A DNA stretch of 19,957 nucleotides, from contig CAJUGE010000039.1 in the NCBI GenBank assembly GCA_910586295.1, positions 1 to 19,957 of the forward strand, written 5' to 3'. Position 1 is the first letter of the stretch, and each line of letters begins with the position of its first letter. Below, piece after piece: positions 1 to 7,162 of the stretch. Position numbers and translations under genes: made by a program. This stretch comes from an uncultured Bacilli bacterium (lineage in GTDB: Bacteria > Bacillota_I > Bacilli_A > RF39 > UBA660). Below the pieces are notes generated by a model that saw nothing but the letters and a program-made list of their open reading frames with translations, ran no database searches and was not told the origin of the DNA.

Positions 1-98
1 TATTCTTTTATAACAATTTTAGATTACAGACAAATTTAAAAGGCATGACACCTAACGAGGTCAGATATCATGCCAATTGTAATTTTATTTACTTTTAA
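1..98 (+). CDS. IS3-family transposase, C-terminal end (partial at window start)
   Basis: Reading from base 3 gives about 31 residues including FYNNFRLQTNLKGMTPNEVR, ending at TAA 96-98. The pattern of an aromatic/Asn-rich stretch, then LKGMTPxExR, then the stop is the usual C-terminus of IS3-family (IS150-like) integrase-type transposases, just after the last catalytic Glu. Only the tail lies in the window, so I cannot say whether the gene is intact. The terminal repeat candidate a few bases downstream supports the call. Family assignment rests on this short motif alone. Confidence 0.7.
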   Translation, partial: FFYNNFRLQTNLKGMTPNEVRYHANCNFIYF

Positions 99-111
99 TT
101 ATTTTTTTATT

Positions 112-139
112 CCGCGTCTACTTGACAAGGGTCAGTTCA
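112..139 (+). repeat. Probable right terminal inverted repeat of the IS3-family element
   Basis: The segment ends in GGGTCAGTTCA, 41 bases after the transposase stop codon. IS3-family elements end in 5'-TG...CA-3', and TGAACTGACCC-type tips are common in the family. The matching left repeat lies outside the window, so the boundary at 139 is inferred. Confidence 0.55.
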
Positions 140-425
140 GAGTTAAGCCTTTTTTAAAATACAAATTATTAAAAAAGGGATAATATAGAGCATTTGAAAA
201 TGGTTTAGATTTGATTGAAAACATAAAAAGAATTTGATTTAAAATGTGTTGAATGTATAAAAAATAATGCATTTATTATAAAATTATTTCTTGGTATAGA
301 TATAAATCATGCAATAGTGTATAATAGAATTAAGGAAATTAAAAAGGTGATTTGCAAAGTAAGAAAATATGTTAAATTATATAGGAAATATAGTTTAATG
401 TATATTTTACGAGTGAGGTATGTAA
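140..425. other. Gene-free AT-rich stretch before the nuclease gene
   Basis: I see no convincing gene here. A weak promoter-like pair (TTGCAA at 352-357 and an AT-rich box near 375-382) lies upstream of the next gene, whose ribosome binding site is GAGG at 415-418. Several frames stay open for tens of codons, but the base composition makes that expected. Confidence 0.4.
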
Positions 426-2018
426 ATGGAAAATCTACAATTACGAACATATCAAATTGAAGCAATACATGCTATTCAAGAAGCTTTGAAAAGTGGTCAA
501 AAGCGTATAGTCATTGAAATGATATCTGGAAGTGGAAAAGGAATGGTTTTAGCCAAAACAGTAGAATATATACAGAAATCTAGTATTGATAAGATTCTTA
601 TTGTTATTGGAAATTCAACTCTAAAAGAACAACTCGAACACGATATTCATACAAGTTTTAACAATTTTATAAAACTAAATCATGATAGTATTTTTCTCGA
701 AACTAGAAATAGAGTGCTAAAATATATTAATAAACAAATATTTGAATATGATATTGTTATTCTTTATGATGATATATCAATGGAAGTGTTCAATACTCTT
801 TGCCATGAAGAAAAAACAGTTATTGCGTTTACTAACATAGATGATGAAATTACACAGGAAAATAAAAAGTCAAAAAAACCTTTTTCATCAAAGGATATAG
901 TCTTTTCATATTCTTTTAAAGAGGCAATAAATGATGGATATATGACTCCTGCAATGAATGTAAAATCTTTGGGAGCTGCGATTGAGGCATTTAGCAAGCA
1001 TTTGTTGGAGCAATTTGGATTCACTCAATTTGATTCTCCATTGAATAAACAATATGAGAACTGGGATTTGATTTTGCAAAAGGACAAACAAATAGTATTA
1101 GTAGAGTGTAAATATTATAAAAGTCAAGTTGTTTCTATATCAGTTGCTAATGAACTACTTAAAACTATTGTTATGAAAAAAAATAAGCAAATGTTTTTTC
1201 AAGATAATATAATTTTGCTGATAGTCTTGAGTAATATACCAAGTTTTCAAAAAGATGAAATTTATAAGAGATATCGGATTATTGTTTGGGATATTGAAAA
1301 CCTTGTTTTTTATAGTAAGAACAATCCAGGACTACTTAAACAATTATCTCAAATTACATATTTCCCGATTGAACAAATAGAAGGACGACCTTCTGTAGAA
1401 GCGGGAATGGCTCGATTGTTGTTTTCTGCTGAGGATAAGCCTTTAAAGGAAGCCAGAGAGGAGAATAATAAGGCTACTATTCTTATTCGAAAACTAAGTA
1501 ACTGCACTGCGGGAAGAGAGAACTCAAGAGAATACGAAAAAATTTGTGAAGAAATAATACGTCATCTTTTTGAAGCCAACTATTTTAATAGGTTAACAAG
1601 TCAACATAAGACTAATGATGAACATTTTCGAATGGATTTGATTGGTTCCTTGAAAATAAACCAAATCAATGATCAAAGCATGCATCCACTTTGGCAGATG
1701 ATAGTACAGCATTATAACTCACATTTTGTGGTTTTTGAATTTAAGAACTATGCTGAAAAAATAGATCAAAATCTTATTTACATTACAGAAAAGTATTTAT
1801 TTGATGCAGCATTAAGAAATGTTGCATTTATTATATCACGTAAAGGTTTTTCAACTGCTGCAAAATTTGCAGCAGAAGGATGTTTGAAAGAACATGGAAA
1901 ATTAATTCTTGATATTACTCAAGGAGATTTAATAAAAATGCTCAAATCTCCAACTGACAATCCTGCAGATTATATTTTAACAATATTAGAAGAATTTTTA
2001 ATGGGAATAAGTAAATAA
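426..2018 (+). CDS. SF2-helicase-lobe protein with two PD-(D/E)XK (Mrr-like) nuclease regions
   Basis: This 530-aa protein starts like the first lobe of an SF2/type I restriction helicase: LRTYQIEAIHAI at 6-17 (Q-motif-like), then a Walker A variant GSGKG at 35-39 instead of GTGKT. No clean DEAH box follows (nearest match ILYDDIS) and the second helicase lobe is absent. From about residue 185 an Mrr-like restriction fold appears, with W213-D214 and E227-C-K229 fitting the D...ExK catalytic pattern. A second nuclease-like region begins near residue 375, with M403-D404 and E438-F-K440 again matching D...ExK. It is therefore probably a DNA-cleaving defence protein with two nuclease centres or one active and one structural copy. 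Start chosen for GAGG seven bases upstream. It stands alone, followed by a terminator about 105 bases later. Exact family not recognised; the ATPase part may be inactive. Confidence 0.7.
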   Translation: MENLQLRTYQIEAIHAIQEALKSGQKRIVIEMISGSGKGMVLAKTVEYIQKSSIDKILIVIGNSTLKEQLEHDIHTSFNNFIKLNHDSIFLETRNRVLKYINKQIFEYDIVILYDDISMEVFNTLCHEEKTVIAFTNIDDEITQENKKSKKPFSSKDIVFSYSFKEAINDGYMTPAMNVKSLGAAIEAFSKHLLEQFGFTQFDSPLNKQYENWDLILQKDKQIVLVECKYYKSQVVSISVANELLKTIVMKKNKQMFFQDNIILLIVLSNIPSFQKDEIYKRYRIIVWDIENLVFYSKNNPGLLKQLSQITYFPIEQIEGRPSVEAGMARLLFSAEDKPLKEAREENNKATILIRKLSNCTAGRENSREYEKICEEIIRHLFEANYFNRLTSQHKTNDEHFRMDLIGSLKINQINDQSMHPLWQMIVQHYNSHFVVFEFKNYAEKIDQNLIYITEKYLFDAALRNVAFIISRKGFSTAAKFAAEGCLKEHGKLILDITQGDLIKMLKSPTDNPADYILTILEEFLMGISK

Positions 2019-2122
2019 GTGATCTATATTTAGCTAATATAAGACTTTCTATATATTTAACAATTTATATATTTTACACGGACTGAATATAGCACATATT
2101 TGGTTCAGCATATTATATAATT

Positions 2123-2168
2123 TAAGCCTATATAAACCAATAAAAAGATGTTATGTAGGCTTATTTTT
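2123..2168 (+). terminator. Rho-independent terminator downstream of the dual-nuclease gene
   Basis: TAAGCCTAtATAA pairs with TTATgTAGGCTTA across a loop of about 15 bases (one mismatch) and is followed by TTTTT. It lies 105 bases after the preceding stop codon and probably ends that transcript. Confidence 0.6.
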
Positions 2169-2280
2169 GTATAAGCACATTATAAAAAGTTGCATAATAT
2201 GTAATTTCGCGAGTAAAAAAATAAAATATATGCAGTTCTAGTATTCTCATGTAGTATTGGATTCTAATAACAATTTACTT

Positions 2281-2307
2281 GCAAGCTAATTGTAGCTTGT
2301 TTTTTTA
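2281..2307 (+). terminator. Strong Rho-independent terminator
   Basis: A perfect 7-bp stem CAAGCTA/TAGCTTG (2282-2288 and 2293-2299) with a 4-base loop is followed by eight T residues. It is a second terminator in the gap before the IS1595-like element; what it now terminates is unclear, and it may be left from a lost gene. The rest of 2019-2455 shows no gene. Confidence 0.7.
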
Positions 2308-2455
2308 TTTGATTAAAATGACAAGAAAAAAAGTTTTACATACAAAACATTCTAAATTATAAAAAATTATTAATTAGACTAAAGAGAATAAATATAGTTT
2401 TAATAAAATCTTGATTTTATAGGTCGATTTTAGTATTTTTAAATGTTATAATTAT

Positions 2456-2480
2456 CGCTAAGTTCAACAAAAAAGGTGAT
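2456..2480 (+). repeat. IS1595-like left terminal inverted repeat
   Basis: This 25-bp sequence is the exact reverse complement of 3638-3662. It abuts the transposase stop codon at 2481, so the coding region runs to the tip of the element. Confidence 0.9.
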
Positions 2481-3578
2481 TTAAGAAATAGGATTAGAAA
2501 AAATCCCATATTGAAATTCACCATAAGCTTGAAATAAAGATATAGGCATTTCAAAAGAAGAAATATTTTTATTAGTAAAAGTGATGATACCTTTCATTGC
2601 TTTTAAATAAGAATTGGTCGAACGCGCTGTATCTTTAACTTTATACTTCAATTGTTTACAAAATATAAACCAATTTAAATAGCTTTGTAAATGTCTTGTA
2701 GATACACCATGTTTTTTACTTAAGATCCCTTTAAATTCCCCTTATAATTGACATAAGCTTCCTAAACTATTTCCTTTGTTGGTTGTATATCTTTTTCCTA
2801 CTGGTATAACAGGAATTGGGTCTAAATGCATTTCATTTTCTTTGGCAAAATTTAAAATGCTAGTCTTACTATCTGAAATAATTGTTGATCCTTTTTGATA
2901 TTGTGTTTTAAATTTGTTGTAATACTCTTTTGATTCTACTCCTAAGCCTGCTATCTTGAATAACATATTATCACTTTCATCCACAGATGTTACTATACAT
3001 ATTTTATGATGACTTAATCCTCTTAATTTTTCACTCCCTGTTGGATAAGAGAGTTTTGTCCCTCTTCTTTTGCTCATTCTCGGCATTTTATTCGGTTTTT
3101 TCCCTTTTAAATTGATTTTAACATAAATGCTATCTAATTCTATTTCACCAGATAACTTCACATTTTCAACTTGTTCTTGAATGGCTTTATACAATTTATG
3201 TCTCATATTATAGCAGGTTGTTTTCGTTCTTCTAATTACTATTGCTTCCTGGGCTAAAGTCATCCCAGCTATTTCACATCCAATAAAATCTCTCCAAATG
3301 AAATAGTTACTTTTCGTATGATAGAACATTGTTTTTGTAGTATCAGAAAATGTTTTATGACATTCTTTACAGATGTATTTTTGTCTATGTTTCTTATTCG
3401 TTCCATTCTTAACGATATGTCTAGAACAGCAATATGGACATTTTTCTATATTCTTTTCTAGATTCTCATTATTTGTTGTTTCTTCATTTATTTTATCATT
3501 TACCAACTTATTGATTATTGATTTTATATATTCTAACTCAACTGGTGCTAGATTCTTTATATATTTATCTGTTATCAT
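2481..3578 (-). pseudogene. IS1595-like zinc-ribbon DDE transposase, interrupted by one stop codon
   Basis: The minus-strand gene starts at ATG 3576-3578, with AAGG about nine bases upstream, and encodes 278 residues to a TAA at 2742-2744. The same frame then continues without further stops to 2481, adding 86 residues that include SKKHGVSTRHLQSYLNWF, the usual C-terminus of this transposase group. The N-terminal half carries a zinc ribbon (CPYC...C-x2-C, about residues 48-82), and the core has ELDSIYV and IISDSKTS, which fit the ISXO2/IS1595 DDE-type fold. One in-frame stop thus splits an otherwise full-length gene of about 364 residues just before its third catalytic region. The element is probably immobile unless helped in trans or unless the stop is read through. 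The flanking 25-bp inverted repeats are intact. Confidence 0.75.
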
Positions 3579-3637
3579 TCTACAATACCTTCTTTCATCT
3601 ATATTGTACTTTATAGTGTAACATTATTTATGTTTCT

Positions 3638-3662
3638 ATCACCTTTTTTGTTGAACTTAGCG
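3638..3662 (-). repeat. IS1595-like right terminal inverted repeat
   Basis: Exact reverse complement of 2456-2480. It is followed by TTAATTAT, the near-copy of the left flank. Confidence 0.9.
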
Positions 3663-4669
3663 TTAATTATTAAGAATTAGATGCTGTTTTATTCTTTTAG
3701 TGATAAAGTATATTTTTATTAGTATTAAAAGGAGTATTATATTTTGATTTTTAAAGGAGATATTAAATTGAGTAAAGAGGTTTTAATTATTATAGGAAAT
3801 GGATTTGACGTGTTTCATGGGTTGCCAATAAAATAATCGATTTTTATCGCTTTATCAAATTTAATTATCCCGAGTTTTTTTGGAAGAAAACGAAGGACTA
3901 TACCCTCAGATTGATGAAGATATTTTTTGGAATGATTTTGAAACTAATATATCTTATGTTGATAGTTATTATGTTCAAGAAGTATTTAGTACGGGAAGGT
4001 TTTCAATTTATTATGATTCAGAAACAAAAGAAGAATATAACAAATATACAATTGCTAAACTTAACGAAGAACGAAACAAAATAATTTTTTTGTTTAATCA
4101 ATGGTTAAATTCTATCGATATATTAAAATGTTGGTATTCTAATGTATATTACAATATCTTTTCATATGAGAAAGCGATAAGGGATGAAGAATTATATCTA
4201 CACTCTAGCACCAATTTTTTAAAAGTGAAAAAGATATTTCCAAACTGCAAAATTATAAATTTTAATTTTATTAACATTGAATTAATTTATGGCGTTAATA
4301 AATCGAAATTAATTTATATTCATAATAGAATAAATGATAAAGAACTTATATTTGGATGTTCAAAAGAAGCCTATGAGTATTACAAAGAATTTGGGTATGG
4401 TTTTTATGAAAATGAAGAAGATAGAAAAAACGATTACCATCATTCGCAAGAAGCCGTAAACCATTTTCTAGAAAAAACTATTAAACCATGCAAAAAAAAA
4501 TCATTAGTGAAAAGCTTCAGCCTTATTTAAATAGCATTAATAGTTTTGAATTTATTTTTGTTATGGGGCATTCACTTAATCAAAATGATTTGGAATACTT
4601 TATATATATTGCTTCAAGATATAAAACTGCAAAGTGAATTTTTTCTTATTATGGCTTTAGCCAGTTGAA

Positions 4670-4725
4670 CTTGAACATACAGTGCATGTTCAAGGGAAAC
4701 AAAAAACCACCTGCTATGCGGGTGG
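4670..4725 (+). repeat. Left-end hairpins of the IS200/IS605 element
   Basis: CTTGAACAT/ATGTTCAAG forms a 9-bp stem with a 7-base loop (4670-4694). CCACCTGC pairs with GCGGGTGG around TAT (4707-4725, one G-T pair). Either could be the TnpA recognition hairpin; the second resembles the right-end stem (CCACC/GGTGG in both), making it the better candidate. Confidence 0.6.
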
Positions 4726-4767
4726 GAAATAAAAGTTATACAAAAAAACACTTATCCGTTATAATAA

Positions 4768-5229
4768 ATGGCTAACAAAACAAACTCATTAGCCCACACA
4801 ACATGGCTATGCAAATATCACATTGTGTTCATACCCAAGTATAGACGAAAAAAAATATATAGTCAAGTAAGAAAAGATTTAAAAGAGATAATAAAGCAAT
4901 TATGTAAGTATAAAGGAGTAGAGATACTAGAAGGGCATATGATGGTAGATCATGTGCATTTTTTGGTAAGTATTCCGCCAAAGATAAGTGTGTCAAGTTT
5001 CATGGAATATTTGAAAGGGAAGTCTGCCTTGATGATATTTGACAAACATGCAAACTTGAAATACAAATATGGGAATAGACATTTTTGGGCAGAAGGATAT
5101 TATGTTTCAACAGTAGGATTGAATGAAGCAACGATAAGGAAGTACATACAAGATCAAGAGAAGCATGATATCGCAGTGGACAAACTAAGTGTGAAAGAGT
5201 ATGAAGACCCTTTTAAGGGTCAGCGCTAG
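4768..5229 (+). CDS. tnpA: IS200/IS605-family transposase TnpA (Y1 HUH)
   Basis: TnpA is a dimeric single-strand DNA transposase that cleaves and rejoins element ends through a 5'-phosphotyrosine. At 153 residues it has the family's usual length. The metal-binding HUH motif is H62-V63-H64 within GHMMVDHVHFLV. The catalytic tyrosine is Y126 in RKYIQDQ, with Q130 four residues later, as in active members. The gene looks intact. No Shine-Dalgarno site precedes the ATG, which is common in IS200 elements and keeps expression low. TATAAT at 4760-4765 is too close to the start to serve as a -10 box for this gene. The stop falls beside the first of a series of 3' hairpins. Confidence 0.92.
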   Translation: MANKTNSLAHTTWLCKYHIVFIPKYRRKKIYSQVRKDLKEIIKQLCKYKGVEILEGHMMVDHVHFLVSIPPKISVSSFMEYLKGKSALMIFDKHANLKYKYGNRHFWAEGYYVSTVGLNEATIRKYIQDQEKHDIAVDKLSVKEYEDPFKGQR

Positions 5230-5371
5230 AGTGATACGAATACTCCTTTAGGAGTAGCAAAAGAGACAAAGACAATAGAGGCTTGAACAAAGTAAAAGCC
5301 AGCGTCTTTAGGCGCTGGTCGGTATAAAAGCCTTATAGGCTTAGTGCAAACCACCATTTTGAAGGGTGGTT
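5206..5371 (+). repeat. Row of five hairpins at the 3' end of the IS200/IS605 element
   Basis: Five perfect or near-perfect stems follow one another: GACCCTT/AAGGGTC (5206-5221, loop TT), TACTCC/GGAGTA (5241-5256, loop TTTA), CCAGCGTC/GGCGCTGG (5299-5318, loop TTTA, one T-G pair), AAGCC/GGCTT (5328-5342, loop TTATA) and AACCACC/GGTGGTT (5349-5371). The last is the likely right-end TnpA hairpin. The others exceed what transposition needs and could form a structured RNA, a set of terminators or a remnant of a longer IS605-type 3' region. Function is not established. Confidence 0.5.
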
Positions 5372-5615
5372 ATGATTATACAGAAACAGATAAAAAGAAT
5401 ATTTTAAGTTTTGTTAATAAAAATAACATTAATAATTACCTTATAGATACTATGTTGAATGTGTTAAATTATCTTATAACTATTTATAAATGATATTTTT
5501 AAAAATTTAACGGATTATCTCTTGAAAGAAGTAATGAAAATTAATAACGTTTTTGATAAAATTTTGAGATCTTACAGTAAAATTTGTTTGAACAGTAGAA
5601 AAAAATAGCAAAAAG

Positions 5616-5624
5616 TGATATAAT
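5616..5624 (+). promoter_or_regulatory. Extended -10 promoter for the GHKL/Z1/AIPR/methyltransferase operon
   Basis: TGATATAAT is a perfect extended -10 element (TGn plus TATAAT) 54 bases before the first gene's start. No good -35 lies at the right distance (TTGAAC at 5588-5593 is 25 bases away), which an extended -10 can tolerate. It is the best promoter upstream of this operon. Confidence 0.55.
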
Positions 5625-5677
5625 TTTATATAAAATGCAGTTATTTGAAAAACCAAAATTTTTAAATGGGAGGTTAA

Positions 5678-7162
5678 ATGGTAATGTCAAAAAGAGTACT
5701 TAATAATCCATCTCCAAATGTGTTAATGAATTCAATGAGATCAATTGGTTATAGTTTTAAAACAGCTGTTGCTGACATTATTGATAATTCAATTTCGGCG
5801 CATGCATCTAAGGTTAAAATATATACTCCAATTAATGATGATTTATACATTGCATTCTTTGATAACGGAGAAGGAATGGATCGTGATAATCTATTAAATG
5901 CAATGAAATACGGTTCTAATAGGGATTCATATTGTGAAAATGATTTAGGTAGATTTGGATTAGGGCTTAAATCCGCTTCACTTTCGCAATGTAAAAAATT
6001 AACAGTTGTTTCTAAAAAGGAAGGAAAATTATCTGCTTTTTGCTGGGATTTAGATTGTGTCTTGGATTCTAAAAAATGGGAGTGTCTTGAACTTGATTTT
6101 GATGAAATTAATTTATTACCTAGAATAGATGTTTTGAAGGAAGCAAGTCAAGGAACTTTAGTAGTGTGGCAAAATTTCGATATAATCTATAAAAAATCAA
6201 ACGGTCATATTAGAGAAACAATATCTGAAGAAGTGGAAGAAACAGAAAAACATCTTTCACTAGTTTTTCATAGATTTATAAACCGAACATTTAATCAATT
6301 AAAAATATATATAAATGATTATGAAATTATTGGTTTAGATCCATTTTTAGAAGATAATCCAAAAACGGATTCACAAAAACCTAGTATAATTAAATGTGAT
6401 GGTGCTGATATAAAAATTCAGCAATTTATACTTCCACATATGACTGATTTATCTAATAGTGATATAGACAAACTTGGCGGAGATGATATGCTAAGAAGTG
6501 GACAAGGATTTTATATTTATAGATATGATAGATTAATTATTTATGGAACTTGGTTTAGGCTAGCATCTAGTAACTTAAATTCTGAATTTTTTAAATATGG
6601 AAGAATTAAAGTAGACATTCCAAATGTTTTAGACAATATGTGGGATATAGATATAAAGAAGCAAAATGCAACCATCCCTAAACAAGTTTTGGCAAGTTTA
6701 AAAAAAGCAGTTAGTAATGTTCGTGGCAAATCAAAAGATAAAAGTGCTAAAAGAGCAAAATTGAAACTAGAAAAAGATGATAGCAAAATTTGGAATAAGA
6801 ATTTAAATAGAGATGATAAAGAGGTATTTTTTATAAATTGCGATTCTAAATTTGTTAAAAATTTTATTGATGGATTTGAAGATGCTGATAAAGCTAAAAT
6901 AATAAGATTTTTAGAAGCATTATCTTGCTCTGTTCCATATGATGATATTTATAACTCAATGTGTAATAGAGCATTAGAACAAAAGATAACTGATAATGGA
7001 CTTGAATCAATTATATTAGAAGGAATTAATCAGTTTAATTATTTGAAAAAATTACTTCAACTTTCAAATGATAAAATCTTTGAAATCTTAAAAACATATG
7101 AACCATTTAATAATGAAGAAATATTTGGTTCAGTAAAGGAGAGAATCGATAATGCAAGATAG
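5678..7162 (+). CDS. MORC/MutL-like GHKL (Hsp90-type) ATPase
   Basis: This 494-aa protein has the GHKL ATP-binding fold: motif I at 28-41 (KTAVADIIDNSISA), motif II DNGEGM at 62-67 and motif III GRFGLGLKSAS at 91-101. An S5-like second domain seems to follow (about 200-300, including GFYIYRYDRLIIYG), then a charged helical tail. GHKL proteins such as MutL, Hsp90 and MORC dimerise on ATP and clamp or remodel DNA or protein partners. Bacterial members next to Z1, AIPR and Dcm-type genes are proposed ancestors of eukaryotic MORC ATPases in restriction systems. GGGAGG at 5668-5673 is only four bases from ATG 5678 and ten from ATG 5684, so the true start may be the second. It is the first gene of the operon and overlaps the next by 11 bases, implying translational coupling. 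Confidence 0.88.
   Translation: MVMSKRVLNNPSPNVLMNSMRSIGYSFKTAVADIIDNSISAHASKVKIYTPINDDLYIAFFDNGEGMDRDNLLNAMKYGSNRDSYCENDLGRFGLGLKSASLSQCKKLTVVSKKEGKLSAFCWDLDCVLDSKKWECLELDFDEINLLPRIDVLKEASQGTLVVWQNFDIIYKKSNGHIRETISEEVEETEKHLSLVFHRFINRTFNQLKIYINDYEIIGLDPFLEDNPKTDSQKPSIIKCDGADIKIQQFILPHMTDLSNSDIDKLGGDDMLRSGQGFYIYRYDRLIIYGTWFRLASSNLNSEFFKYGRIKVDIPNVLDNMWDIDIKKQNATIPKQVLASLKKAVSNVRGKSKDKSAKRAKLKLEKDDSKIWNKNLNRDDKEVFFINCDSKFVKNFIDGFEDADKAKIIRFLEALSCSVPYDDIYNSMCNRALEQKITDNGLESIILEGINQFNYLKKLLQLSNDKIFEILKTYEPFNNEEIFGSVKERIDNAR

Larger units (their letters stand above)
2456..3662 (-). mobile_element. IS1595-like insertion sequence, complete ends, 1207 bp
   Basis: The two ends, 2456-2480 and 3638-3662, are perfect 25-bp inverted repeats, beginning CGCTAAGTTCAAC at the left. 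The eight bases outside are ATAATTAT on the left (2448-2455) and TTAATTAT on the right (3663-3670), seven of eight identical, consistent with the 8-bp target duplication usual for IS1595 elements. The only gene is a zinc-ribbon transposase on the minus strand, broken by a stop. The insertion lies just upstream of the AbiH remnant, about 100 bases before its start. Confidence 0.85.
4650..5373 (+). mobile_element. IS200/IS605-family element carrying only tnpA (approximate ends)
   Basis: The element interrupts the AbiH reading frame between FSYY and TETDKKNI, which places its ends within a few bases of 4650 and 5373. It contains one intact TnpA gene and no TnpB, so it is of the IS200 type. Sub-terminal hairpins lie at both ends (4670-4694, 4707-4725 and 5349-5371), as expected for single-stranded peel-and-paste transposition. 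No target duplication is expected for this family. The exact cleavage tetranucleotide cannot be fixed from one copy. Confidence 0.75.
3768..5493 (+). pseudogene. AbiH-family abortive infection protein, decayed and split by an IS200/IS605 insertion
   Basis: The gene starts at TTG 3768 behind AAAGGAG (an in-frame TTG at 3744 is an alternative) and begins SKEVLIIIGNGFDVFHGLP, the hallmark N-terminus of AbiH proteins. A stop at 3834 follows, and restoring one base gives KYIDFYRFIKFNYPEFF in another frame. A second shift lies at the T run 3875-3881, after which EENEGLYPQIDEDIFWNDFE runs on to about 4490. A third shift at the nine-A run 4492-4500 leads to FEFIFVMGHSLNQNDLEYF, the conserved AbiH C-terminal GHSL motif. 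TGA at 4635 sits where a Trp would fit (AK-W-IFSYY). The IS200/IS605 element then interrupts, and TETDKKNI resumes after it, ending at TGA 5491-5493. AbiH confers phage exclusion in Lactococcus; this copy cannot make a normal protein. The piece 3880-4530 is the longest open fragment. Confidence 0.8.

Noticed and set aside
140..430. Possible short coding remnant running into the first gene's start
   Set aside because: The open frame has no start signal, no recognisable motif and fits chance in DNA this AT-rich.
3373..3621. Plus-strand frame with a hydrophobic, membrane-like product
   Set aside because: It is antisense to the transposase zinc-ribbon region; the hydrophobicity follows from complementing an AT-rich lysine-rich gene.
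5588..5624. TTGAAC as the -35 partner of the TATAAT before the GHKL gene
   Set aside because: The spacing is 25 bases, too long for a normal promoter; the extended TGn motif is the better explanation.
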